A program made the translations under genes and the position numbers. Below, in pieces: positions 32,871-39,743 of a stretch of DNA of 43,997 nt (position 1 is its first letter; each line of letters begins with the position of its first letter). The notes beneath the pieces were generated by a model. That model saw only the letters and a program-made list of their open reading frames with translations. It searched no databases and had not been told where the DNA came from. The DNA is from Eubacterium sp. (GTDB lineage: Bacteria > Bacillota > Clostridia > Peptostreptococcales > Anaerovoracaceae): assembly GCA_021769965.1 (NCBI GenBank), contig JAETRU010000025.1, forward strand, positions 1 to 43,997. The letters run 5' to 3'.

Positions 32871-33815
32871 GTGATAGAAATCGAAAAACCAACAATAACA
32901 AAATTTGTTGATGAAGAAGGAAATTACGGCAAATTTGTCGTAGAACCTCTGGAAAGAGGGTATGGTACTACTCTGGGCAACTGCATGAGGAGAATTCTCT
33001 TAAGCTCTCTGCCCGGCGCAGCCGTAACTTCTGTAAAAATCGACGGAATACTTCACGAGTTTTCAACGATACCAGGTGTTAAAGAAGACGTAACAGAAAT
33101 CATCTTAAACTTGAAGAAGCTTGCTATAAGGCTCAGCGGTGACAACACGAAACGGGTCATCATCAACGCGGTCGGCCCGAAAGAAGTTACTGCCGCTGAT
33201 ATCATCGGCGATTCCGAAATGGAGATTTTCAATCCGGAGCTGCATATCGCGACACTGGAAGAAAACGCGACGCTTGTGATGGAGATCAACCTCGCAAGAG
33301 GCAGAGGCTATGTGCCTGCTGACCAGAACAAGACAGAAAGCACGCCGATTTCAGTCATCCCGGTCGATTCTATTTACACACCGGTGAGAAAAGTAAACTA
33401 CACGGTTGAGAACACCAGAGTAGGTCAGGTCACAGACTTTGACAGACTGATTCTGGAGATCTGGACAGACGGATCCATCACCCCGGAAGAGGGCGTATCC
33501 ATTGGAGCGAAGATCATGCAGGAACACCTGAATCTCTTCATCCAGCTGGATGATTCTACTGACGGCATGGAGATCATGGTGGAGAAGGAAGAAGACCAGA
33601 AGGAAAAGGCTCTGGAAATGACTATTGAGGAACTGGAGTTATCCGTTCGTTCCTTCAACTGTCTGAAGAGAGCAGCCATCAACACGGTAGAAGAACTGAC
33701 TGAGCGTACGGAAGAGGATATGATGAAGGTTAGAAACCTTGGTAAGAAGTCCCTCGACGAAGTGAAAGCAAAATTAGAGGAATTAGGTCTTGGCCTCAAG
33801 CCAAGCGACGACTAA
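32871..33815 (+). CDS. rpoA: RNA polymerase alpha subunit (GTG start)
   Basis: 314 residues. It starts at GTG 32871, 8 bases after AAGGAGGG. The N-terminal assembly domain has [24 protein letters not shown] (in two parts). A linker of Glu/Lys (about 235-245) leads to the C-terminal domain with [15 protein letters not shown] and [16 protein letters not shown], which binds UP elements and activators. Placement between rpsD and rplQ is standard. Confidence 0.97.
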   Translation: MIEIEKPTITKFVDEEGNYGKFVVEPLERGYGTTLGNCMRRILLSSLPGAAVTSVKIDGILHEFSTIPGVKEDVTEIILNLKKLAIRLSGDNTKRVIINAVGPKEVTAADIIGDSEMEIFNPELHIATLEENATLVMEINLARGRGYVPADQNKTESTPISVIPVDSIYTPVRKVNYTVENTRVGQVTDFDRLILEIWTDGSITPEEGVSIGAKIMQEHLNLFIQLDDSTDGMEIMVEKEEDQKEKALEMTIEELELSVRSFNCLKRAAINTVEELTERTEEDMMKVRNLGKKSLDEVKAKLEELGLGLKPSDD

Positions 33816-33858
33816 TACCCGCATAGAGAGACCATAACGAAATGAAAGGAGATTTGAC

Positions 33859-34200
33859 ATGCCAGGATATAGAAAACTGGGCAGACCTACTGCTCACAGA
33901 AAAGCTATGCTGAGAAATCTGGTAACTGACCTGTTCAGAGAAGGAAGAATTTCCACTACAGACTGCAGAGCAAAAGAAGCCAGAAGAGAAGCAGAAAAGC
34001 TGATCACCTTAGCTAAACGCGGCGACCTGCACGCAAGAAGACAGGCGCTGGCTTACATCTACGATGAAAGCGTAGTAACCAAGCTCTTCGATGACATCGC
34101 ACCGAAGTATGCTGACAGAAACGGCGGATACACCAGAATTCTGAAGCTGGGACCTCGCAGAGGCGACAGCGCAGAGGTTGTATTCCTGGAGCTGGTTTAA
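33859..34200 (+). CDS. rplQ: 50S ribosomal protein L17
   Basis: 113 residues. [20 protein letters not shown] and [19 protein letters not shown] are diagnostic. It is the last gene of the cluster; a strong terminator starts 37 bases after its stop. In many Firmicutes ecfA1-ecfA2-ecfT follows here, but in this genome that trio is about 30 kb upstream. Confidence 0.97.
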   Translation: MPGYRKLGRPTAHRKAMLRNLVTDLFREGRISTTDCRAKEARREAEKLITLAKRGDLHARRQALAYIYDESVVTKLFDDIAPKYADRNGGYTRILKLGPRRGDSAEVVFLELV

Positions 34201-34236
34201 TCTAGCACACGTCTAATCATAAAGTAGCAATGCAAT

Positions 34237-34271
34237 AAACCCCGATACGGAGTACCCGTACCGGGGTTTTT
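34237..34271 (+). terminator. Terminator of the ribosomal protein cluster
   Basis: AAACCCCG (34237-34244) and TACGG (34246-34250) pair with CCGTA (34256-34260) and CGGGGTTT (34262-34269), with one mismatch and a 5-base loop, followed by TT. Confidence 0.88.
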
Positions 34272-34282
34272 GTGTGCCGCAG

Positions 34283-34722
34283 CATTCCCGGCGCGCCCGC
34301 GGCCGCCGGCTTGAGCAAAATCAGAGAATGGAGCTCGATTTGCTCAATTTTGAATGTGCCCGCGGCCGCCGGCTTGAGCAAAATCAGAGAAAAGGGCTCG
34401 ATTTGCTCAATTTCGAAGGTGCTCACGGCCGCCGGCTTGAGCAGAAACAGAGAAAAAAGCTTGATTTGCTCAATTTCGAACGTGCCCACGGCCACCGGCT
34501 TGAGCAAAATCAGAGAAAAAAGCTTGATTTGCTCAATTTCGAACGTGCTCACGGCCGTCGGCTTGAGCAAAATCAGAGAAAAGAGTCCGATTTGCTCAAT
34601 TCCCGGCGCGCCCATGGCCACCGGCTTGAGCAAAATCAGAGAAAAGAGCCCGATTTGCTCAATTTCCGGCGCGCCCACGGCCGCCGGCTTGAGCAAAATC
34701 AGAGAAAAAGCTCTATTTGTTC
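34283..34722. repeat. Seven-unit 63-bp hairpin array (TTGAGCAAAATC)
   Basis: TTGAGCA starts at 34311, 34374, 34437, 34500, 34563, 34626 and 34689, exactly 63 bases apart. In each unit TTGAGCAAA(A)TC pairs with GATTTGCTCAA, across a 14-base purine-rich loop starting AGAGAAAA. Spacers contain GGCCRCCGGC and vary between two versions. The last unit has a degenerate right arm. Since 63 is a multiple of three, long spurious frames run through both strands. With the terminator and promoter it fills the 618 bases between rplQ and the next gene. Confidence 0.85.
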
Positions 34723-34741
34723 ATCCTTTGTTCCGCAGCTC

Positions 34742-34770
34742 TTGACAGTTGCATCAATATATGCTATATT
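34742..34770 (+). promoter_or_regulatory. Promoter of the DUF2812-padR operon
   Basis: TTGACA (34742-34747), 17 bases, then TATATT (34765-34770), with TGC before the -10. It begins about 20 bases after the hairpin array. Confidence 0.75.
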
Positions 34771-34779
34771 GAAATTGGA

Positions 34780-34798
34780 TATATCGAATATTGATATA
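34780..34798. promoter_or_regulatory. Candidate operator for the PadR-like repressor
   Basis: TATATCGAATATTGATATA is an inverted repeat with 6-bp arms around 7 bases. It lies just after the -10, across the expected transcription start, where a repressor would block. PadR operators are usually ATGT-N8-ACAT, so the match is only by position. Confidence 0.4.
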
Positions 34799-34818
34799 AA
34801 TGAATGCTGGAGGATGGG

Positions 34819-35670
34819 ATGAAATACAAACTGGAATTTTGGCCGTATGGCGAATTTGAAACGGAAGAGGCTGCGGAGCGGCTGAACCAGCGGGCGAGCG
34901 AAGGCTGGGAGCTTGTCAATATTGATGCTCAGATCTGCAGCGTGGCGCTGTATAGGAGAAATCCTGCGGCAATGGGTTATCGCTATACGGCAGATATCGT
35001 ACCTGCGACAGAAGGACACGACGAAGAGTATGTGTCCTTCTGCGCAGATGCAGGCTGGGAGAAGATCGCAGCAATGAACAGCGGATTCTGCATCTTTGTC
35101 TCAAAGGATGGAAGCGCCAGACCGCTGCATACTAATAAACAGGTGCAGTTTGAACGGCAGCTGCAGGTCCTTGCGGAAAATCACGTATCGGTCAGTGTAC
35201 TGCCCTATGTGCTGGAGATTGTGTTTGTGGGGGCAATATGGTTTTGCACGTTTTATTTTTCAATCAGCCATACTTTTGGAAATTGGATACTGTGGGTGTG
35301 CCCGATATATATTATTATAGCAATAAGGCAGCCTCTGGTGTATGGCGTGAATCTGGCCTATATAAAACGGGCCAGGCGCAGCTGCGAGGAAGGAGAGATC
35401 ATACAGCGGCCTAAATGGCTGGCAGGACTGTATGCGGCGCTATCTGCCTCTACAGAAATATTTTGTACTATTGCATGGATATATTTTCTGGTGCTTGAAA
35501 TTACTGAGGGCACATGGCCTCTGCCAGTGATCGCCGCATTAAACAGCCTTTCTTTGATCCTTGGAGCATCGGGAATGTGGCAGAAGCTGTTTCAGAGAAG
35601 GTGTGATGTTGGAAACGGGTTAATCTTTTTGGCTATTATTTTTTTAATGGCTCCGATTTTAGCAATATGA
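34819..35670 (+). CDS. DUF2812 membrane protein 1
   Basis: 283 residues. The N-terminal part (about 1-115) is the cytoplasmic DUF2812 domain, with two related copies of a short motif: RLNQRASEGWELVNID and FCADAGWEKIAAMNSGFCIF. Four to five membrane segments follow (from about 130). DUF2812 proteins are regularly encoded beside PadR regulators and are thought to be stress- or drug-responsive membrane proteins, function unknown. I use ATG 34819, 5 bases after GGAGG; the earlier ATG at 34804 lies upstream of that site. It is first of a three-gene operon. Confidence 0.8.
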   Translation: MKYKLEFWPYGEFETEEAAERLNQRASEGWELVNIDAQICSVALYRRNPAAMGYRYTADIVPATEGHDEEYVSFCADAGWEKIAAMNSGFCIFVSKDGSARPLHTNKQVQFERQLQVLAENHVSVSVLPYVLEIVFVGAIWFCTFYFSISHTFGNWILWVCPIYIIIAIRQPLVYGVNLAYIKRARRSCEEGEIIQRPKWLAGLYAALSASTEIFCTIAWIYFLVLEITEGTWPLPVIAALNSLSLILGASGMWQKLFQRRCDVGNGLIFLAIIFLMAPILAI

Positions 35671-35698
35671 TTTTGAACTGCAAGTAAAGGACTAGCAT

Positions 35699-36583
35699 AT
35701 GAAAGAGAAGAAACAGAAAAAGATCAGACGCCTGTGGCCTTTTGCCACAGCTGATTATGAGCAGGCGAACGCGTATCTGGAAAAGCAGGCAGAGAAAGGA
35801 TTGATCCTGGAGAGTCTGGTGATATATAACTTTGTAGCAGTATTCCGCAAAGACAGGCCGCAGAAGAGAAAATTCTGCGTTGACGGGTTTAAGGGGACTG
35901 AAGAAGAGGCAGAAGAATATCTGACCATGGCAGAGGACGCGGGCTGGACCGCGGTAGCAGTCTCTCAGGGGCTTATCATCTTCATGTCCGAAGAAAACGC
36001 CAGTCCGGCGCTGATGCAGACCGACTGGGAGCAGTCCTATCGCTGGATCAGGAAAAGCCTGTGGAAATTTGATATACCTATGGGCATCGTGTTAGCGGCG
36101 CTTCTGATCATTTTGTTCTGGCAGCTGCCGCCGTGGGAACTGAGATGGCCGCCTGAGGGGTTTCAGGCATGGAATCTGATCGTTTTGAGCGCTGCAACGG
36201 TCTTTGCTCTGCTGGGTTTTGCCAGAGCTATCGTATTTTACATCCGCAGCGAAAGAGCCTTGCGGACAGGCGCGCCCATGCAGGATAGAGGCAGCTCCCT
36301 GAGGCGCGCGATGCTGTGGGGATATCTTCGCAGCGGAGCAGGTATCGCATGGTGGCTTGCTGTGTTGGGAAGATTTTTGGAAATAGCTGTGCCGGACCTG
36401 CTCGCAGGAGGAACAAAGGCTTTCTGGCTGACTTCGATCATCGTGTGCCTGGCGCTGCTTTTTATCACTGTACGGATATCCTGGGAGAAGCGGCCGGAGC
36501 TGGGGAAAGGCATCATCGTGGTCCTCTGCATTTTACTTACCATGGTATTTCTCGGATACTGCGCGACAGGGAGTTTAAGTTAA
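35699..36583 (+). CDS. DUF2812 membrane protein 2
   Basis: 294 residues, same architecture as the preceding protein. The N-terminal domain has YLEKQAEKGLILESL and YLTMAEDAGWTAVAVSQG, then about five membrane segments from residue 125. Sequence identity to the first copy is low outside the motif positions, so this is an old duplication or two family members brought together. AAAGGA lies 7 bases before ATG. padR follows after 31 bases. Confidence 0.8.
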   Translation: MKEKKQKKIRRLWPFATADYEQANAYLEKQAEKGLILESLVIYNFVAVFRKDRPQKRKFCVDGFKGTEEEAEEYLTMAEDAGWTAVAVSQGLIIFMSEENASPALMQTDWEQSYRWIRKSLWKFDIPMGIVLAALLIILFWQLPPWELRWPPEGFQAWNLIVLSAATVFALLGFARAIVFYIRSERALRTGAPMQDRGSSLRRAMLWGYLRSGAGIAWWLAVLGRFLEIAVPDLLAGGTKAFWLTSIIVCLALLFITVRISWEKRPELGKGIIVVLCILLTMVFLGYCATGSLS

Positions 36584-36614
36584 AGAGGGGTTTTAATATT
36601 ACAGGAGGTGCGTT

Positions 36615-37163
36615 ATGGCACGTGAACAATTAAAAAATCTGACAGAGCCGATGTATTATATTTTGTTGTCGCTTCTGCAGGATAATCATGGCTACGGCAT
36701 CATGCAGATGGTGGATGAGCTGACCGAGGGTCGGGTAGTCATCGGGGCAGGAACGCTTTACTCGCTGCTGGGGCGTTTTGAAAAGGAGGCTATCATCTGT
36801 CAGGTAACGGAAGAAAACAGGAGAAAGATATATCACATAACAGCGAAGGGAGAGCAGCTGCTGCAGGATGAATATACCCGGCTGAATCATCTGGTGGAGG
36901 ACGGGAAGAAATTTTTTCAGTTTGACGGACAGAGGAAAGAACCGCCGGGAGGCGGCGGGGACGGAATGGAGTCGGAAGAGGCTACAGCCGCCAAGCTGAA
37001 TGAGCTGGCTGCAGAAGCAGCGGGCTGTGGCGTGAAAACAGCAGGCGGTGCCGGTACGGATGATGGATGGAAAGAAGGCCGTGACAGGAAAGACGGGAAA
37101 GAAAAGCGTGAAAAGAAAGGAATCCTGACGCCGGGCGGCTGGAGCTATGGCGGAGCGTGCTGA
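36615..37163 (+). CDS. PadR-family transcriptional regulator
   Basis: 182 residues. The first 105 are a PadR winged-helix protein: PMYYILLSLLQDNHGYGIMQ, GAGTLYSLLGRFEKEA (wing and recognition helix) and RKIYHITAKGEQLL. About 75 extra residues follow that are Gly/Lys/Glu-rich and low in complexity (PPGGGGDG, GTDDGWKEGRDRKDGKEKRE), probably disordered, replacing the usual dimerisation helix continuation. It probably represses its own operon with the DUF2812 genes through the site at 34780. AGGAGGTG lies upstream of ATG. Confidence 0.82.
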   Translation: MAREQLKNLTEPMYYILLSLLQDNHGYGIMQMVDELTEGRVVIGAGTLYSLLGRFEKEAIICQVTEENRRKIYHITAKGEQLLQDEYTRLNHLVEDGKKFFQFDGQRKEPPGGGGDGMESEEATAAKLNELAAEAAGCGVKTAGGAGTDDGWKEGRDRKDGKEKREKKGILTPGGWSYGGAC

Positions 37164-37201
37164 TATATCTTTGACGCAAAAGAAAAAATCTGAAAAATGA
37201 A

Positions 37202-37230
37202 TTGACTTAGACGCGGATTTACAATATAAT
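37202..37230 (+). promoter_or_regulatory. Promoter of cobalamin riboswitch 1
   Basis: TTGACT (37202-37207), 17 bases, TATAAT (37225-37230). ATTGACT (37201-37207) and AGTCAAT (37239-37245) form an inverted repeat around the promoter. Transcription should start near 37237. Confidence 0.8.
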
Positions 37231-37250
37231 AAAAACGTAGTCAATACAGG

Positions 37251-37418
37251 CTTATGTTCCTTTGGCCGGGAGAACTTCCGGCAAAGGCTAAGAGGGAAAC
37301 AGGTGAAAATCCTGCGCGGTCCCGCCACTGTAATGGAGGAGCATCATCTACACATGCCACTGGATACTCTGGGAAGGCAGATGATGTGATGAGTCCAGAG
37401 CCAGGAGACCTGCATAAG
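37251..37418 (+). promoter_or_regulatory. Cobalamin riboswitch 1 (aptamer)
   Basis: P1 is formed by CTTATG (37251-37256) and CATAAG (37413-37418). The core has GCTAAGAGGGAA, GGTGAAAATCC, CCCGCCACTGT and the B12 box GCCAGGAGACCTGC (37400-37413). A following hairpin, TTTCTGA/TCAGAAA, is the likely regulatory kissing-loop stem, and a terminator comes next. In this class, bound cobamide favours termination, so the gene is on when B12 is scarce. Confidence 0.93.
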
Positions 37419-37472
37419 TCCATTTTCTGAGGAGGCGGTGAACCGATTCAGAAAGCAAAGAACAGCAAATAC

Positions 37473-37502
37473 GGGCTGTGGGGTTATCCACAGTCCTTTT
37501 TA
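37473..37502 (+). terminator. Expression-platform terminator of riboswitch 1
   Basis: GGGCTGTGG (37473-37481) pairs with CCACAGTCC (37488-37496) and is followed by TTTTTAT. The loop-side GGTTATCC (37482-37489) can also pair with GGATAACC (37513-37520). A third hairpin, GATAAGGCAGG/CCTGCCTTATC (37544-37554, 37564-37574), lies just before the gene. Confidence 0.82.
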
Positions 37503-37593
37503 TATGGGGAACGGATAACCGGGCTTTTCATTCTTTTTTCATAGATAAGGCAGGATTCGTCACCCTGCCTTATCGTATTTCTGGAGGAAAGAC

Positions 37594-38376
37594 ATGCGGG
37601 ACAGAATTTATATCGCGACTTTTTCAGAGGATGCTGAAAGCGTTGCGAAACAGTACGGCTTCAGCATTGAACTGAATGACTTTTGTATTTCGGAGAATCT
37701 GGATCCTGAGCGGATCAAAGGGAGTCTGGAAGCGGCACGAAGAGAACTGCAGGCTGCAGGAGCAGAACATGCCATAATGCACGGACCTTTTACAGAAATC
37801 ATTCCCGCTTCTATAGATCATCGCGCTGTGGAGCTTGGTATGGAGAGGCTGCAGCAGGCTTATCAGGCAGCTAGGGATCTGGGGATCAATCGGATGGTGG
37901 TGCACTCAGGGTATATGCCTTTGCTGTACTTCAAGGACTGGCATCATGCGAAGTCCGTAGAGTTCTGGCGGATGTATATGGCGGACAAACCAGATGAGTT
38001 TTCCATATATATTGAAAATGTCTTTGAGGATGAGCCTTGTATGATGCACAGGTTGATCGAGGACATCGGGGACAGCCGGGTCGGTATTTGTCTGGATATT
38101 GGACACGCCAACGCTGTAACATCGGAAGATTATGATATTATGGATTGGATTCAGATCCTGGGGCCGCAGATCAGGCATTTTCATCTCCATAATAACGATG
38201 GAAATCATGATCAGCACGCGTCTCTTGATCAGGGAATCATGAACATGGACGTAGTGATGGATACGATCAGGCACTGCTGCCGGCAGGATGTGACGATGAC
38301 CATCGAAAGCCGGAGCTGCAGGGAGAGCGCGCAGTGGATCGAAGATTGGATCAGGCGGGGGTGTTTAGAGGGTTGA
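37594..38376 (+). CDS. cbiR: TIM-barrel hydrolase, candidate cobamide-remodelling enzyme CbiR
   Basis: 260 residues of the AP-endonuclease-2/xylose-isomerase-like TIM-barrel superfamily. Metal-ligand candidates are His in VVHSGY, Glu in YIENVFED, Asp and His in CLDIGHAN, His in HFHLHNNDG and Glu in TIESRS. It is the only gene under cobalamin riboswitch 1. CbiR of Akkermansia belongs to this superfamily; it cuts the nucleotide loop of imported cobamides so that the lower ligand can be replaced. The B12 control and fold make CbiR the best guess; a plain sugar-phosphate isomerase is the alternative, but those are not usually controlled by B12. GGAGG lies 6 bases before ATG. No terminator is clear after it. 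Confidence 0.65.
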   Translation: MRDRIYIATFSEDAESVAKQYGFSIELNDFCISENLDPERIKGSLEAARRELQAAGAEHAIMHGPFTEIIPASIDHRAVELGMERLQQAYQAARDLGINRMVVHSGYMPLLYFKDWHHAKSVEFWRMYMADKPDEFSIYIENVFEDEPCMMHRLIEDIGDSRVGICLDIGHANAVTSEDYDIMDWIQILGPQIRHFHLHNNDGNHDQHASLDQGIMNMDVVMDTIRHCCRQDVTMTIESRSCRESAQWIEDWIRRGCLEG

Positions 38377-38522
38377 AAACGAGTTAAATGGTTTCTGACA
38401 CCGACCTTAAATACGCGCGCGTCACACAAATTTTGTGATGCCAGTGGAATGCGCCTATCTGTTTTCTTTGTCAAGTTCCAGCAAAGAGATCGAGATGCGC
38501 AAAGCTAAGAGAGATTTTTATA

Positions 38523-38551
38523 TTGCTTTTATGTAGATTTTGTGATATACT
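38523..38551 (+). promoter_or_regulatory. Promoter of cobalamin riboswitch 2
   Basis: TTGCTT (38523-38528), 17 bases, TATACT (38546-38551), with TGA before the -10 (extended). The 146 bases between cbiR and this promoter show no gene and no convincing structure. Confidence 0.72.
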
Positions 38552-38615
38552 TAAAATACATTTTCTCCCAAAGGATATTCCTTTAGGGCTGATAAAACTG
38601 AATTGATATATGTGT

Positions 38616-38781
38616 TTTATGTTCTTCCATAAGGAAGCTAAGAGGGAAGCAGGTGAGAAACCTGCACGGACCCGCCACTGTATTTGAGGAGTTTCGCATC
38701 GAGGCTTAGGCCATCCACTGGGACAAGTTCCCGGGAAGGAGATGCGGGATGAGGATTCATAAGCCAGGAGACCTGCATAGA
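38616..38781 (+). promoter_or_regulatory. Cobalamin riboswitch 2 (aptamer)
   Basis: P1 is TTTATG (38616-38621) with CATAGA (38776-38781). The core has GCTAAGAGGGAAG, CAGGTGAGAAACCTG, CCCGCCACTGT and the B12 box GCCAGGAGACCTGC. TTTGTCA/TGACA (38788-38822) can form the following kissing-loop stem. It differs from riboswitch 1 in the variable arm (38690-38755) but keeps all core motifs. Confidence 0.93.
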
Positions 38782-38855
38782 ATAATTTGTCATTACCGAC
38801 GGGTATTTTCGGAAGAGTGACAGGGAAACAGATGATTCATTGTGACAGTAGATAC

Positions 38856-38887
38856 GGACTGTGGCTTAATTGCCATAGTCCTTTTTT
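38856..38887 (+). terminator. Expression-platform terminator of riboswitch 2
   Basis: GGACTGTGGC (38856-38865) pairs with GCCATAGTCC (38872-38881) and is followed by TTTTTT. The stem sequence is close to that of the riboswitch 1 terminator, so the two control regions are probably an old duplication. Confidence 0.88.
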
Positions 38888-39178
38888 GTTGCGAGATTGA
38901 AATTTTCTCATCCTAATAAAGGGCGGTGTGCAGGAGAAGTACGCTGCCTGGGCGAAGAAAATTTCATATGGTTCGGAAACACAGACTCAGGAGCAGAAAA
39001 AGAATACACGGAGGAGGCTGCATACCAATGTAAGCGAGCAGGTGCGTTTTGCAGCAGAGGCCTTGTAGATACGGCGGGCAGTCGCCAGAGACAAAATGAA
39101 GTAAAAAATATATTTGAGAATGAGAGTTACATACTGCCATGTAATGATCGGACTCAGAAAAAGGAAGGAGAGATTACC
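38888..39178 (+). other. Long untranslated stretch after riboswitch 2
   Basis: There are 291 bases between the terminator and the first gene. TGAAATTTTCT (38898-38908) pairs perfectly with AGAAAATTTCA (38956-38966). The reading frame of the DUF4430 gene stays open upstream to 38897, but it lacks a good start and would add about 94 unlike residues before a clear signal peptide. I therefore read this as leader, or as the remains of a former coding region. Confidence 0.45.
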
Positions 39179-39712
39179 ATGAAAAAGAATCTCAAAAAGA
39201 TTTTTGCAATCGTATTGGCACTGACCATGGTGTTTGCAATGAGCGCAAGTGCGTTCGCAAGCACGGATGCTGAAAATGAAACAATTACCGTTACGGTTGA
39301 GTTCATCGATGAGAACGGTACCGTATACGAGTGCACCGAAGTATCTTTTGATACAAGTACGTTTAACGAACATCTGTATAGCATTCCAGCTAATCCGGGC
39401 ACTGCTGTGATCACAGGGAATACACCTACTGTTATGGATGCAACATATAAGGCGCTTCAGGACTTAGGCAAGAGTTCGGACATGATTACAGGCTGGGATA
39501 CAGAAGACTCCAGAGGGGGAATGTATATTACCAAGATGCTTGGATTGCAAACGGAAACGGCAGCAGATAGTTCTTCAACCGTATGGAGAGGCTACGCCTG
39601 GGAGTATGAAATTGATTATGCGAAACCAGATTCATATGCTACCAATGTTGCATTAAAAAATGGTGATGTAATATCCTGGTGGTATAGATATTGCGAGGAA
39701 CCTATGAATTAA
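39179..39712 (+). CDS. Secreted DUF4430 (transcobalamin-like) protein
   Basis: 177 residues. The signal peptide MKKNLKKIFAIVLALTMVFA ends near SAFAST (about residue 29). After a beta-rich first part, the DUF4430 domain (about 75-175) has TVMDATYKALQDLG, GYAWEYEID and NVALKNGDVISWWY, the last like the GD-x-V-x-W-x-Y strand of transcobalamin-type domains. DUF4430 resembles the B12-binding C-terminal domain of animal transcobalamins. Being the first gene under a B12 riboswitch, it is likely an extracellular B12 binder. No Cys for lipid anchoring follows the signal, and no LPXTG is seen, so it may be free or bound to the neighbour. GGAAGGAG precedes ATG. Confidence 0.82.
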   Translation: MKKNLKKIFAIVLALTMVFAMSASAFASTDAENETITVTVEFIDENGTVYECTEVSFDTSTFNEHLYSIPANPGTAVITGNTPTVMDATYKALQDLGKSSDMITGWDTEDSRGGMYITKMLGLQTETAADSSSTVWRGYAWEYEIDYAKPDSYATNVALKNGDVISWWYRYCEEPMN

Positions 39713-39743
39713 CTTTTAAAAATGTTATATTGAGGTGAAAATA

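Noticed and set aside
34283-34722. CRISPR array
   Set aside because: The whole 63-base unit is repeated, including what would be spacers. No unique spacers and no cas genes are present. The same holds for the arrays at 1403 and 7878.
34274-34822. Long reading frames of 157-182 residues on both strands with 21-residue repeats
   Set aside because: They exist because the DNA repeat is 63 bases, a multiple of three, so any stop-free frame stays open. Three frames are open at once, none has a good ribosome-binding site, and conservation lies in inverted arms, not in codons.
38897-39178. Upstream extension of the DUF4430 protein by about 94 residues from a TTG codon
   Set aside because: The extension begins right after the riboswitch terminator, has no ribosome-binding site, and would bury a clear signal peptide whose own ATG has GGAAGGAG.
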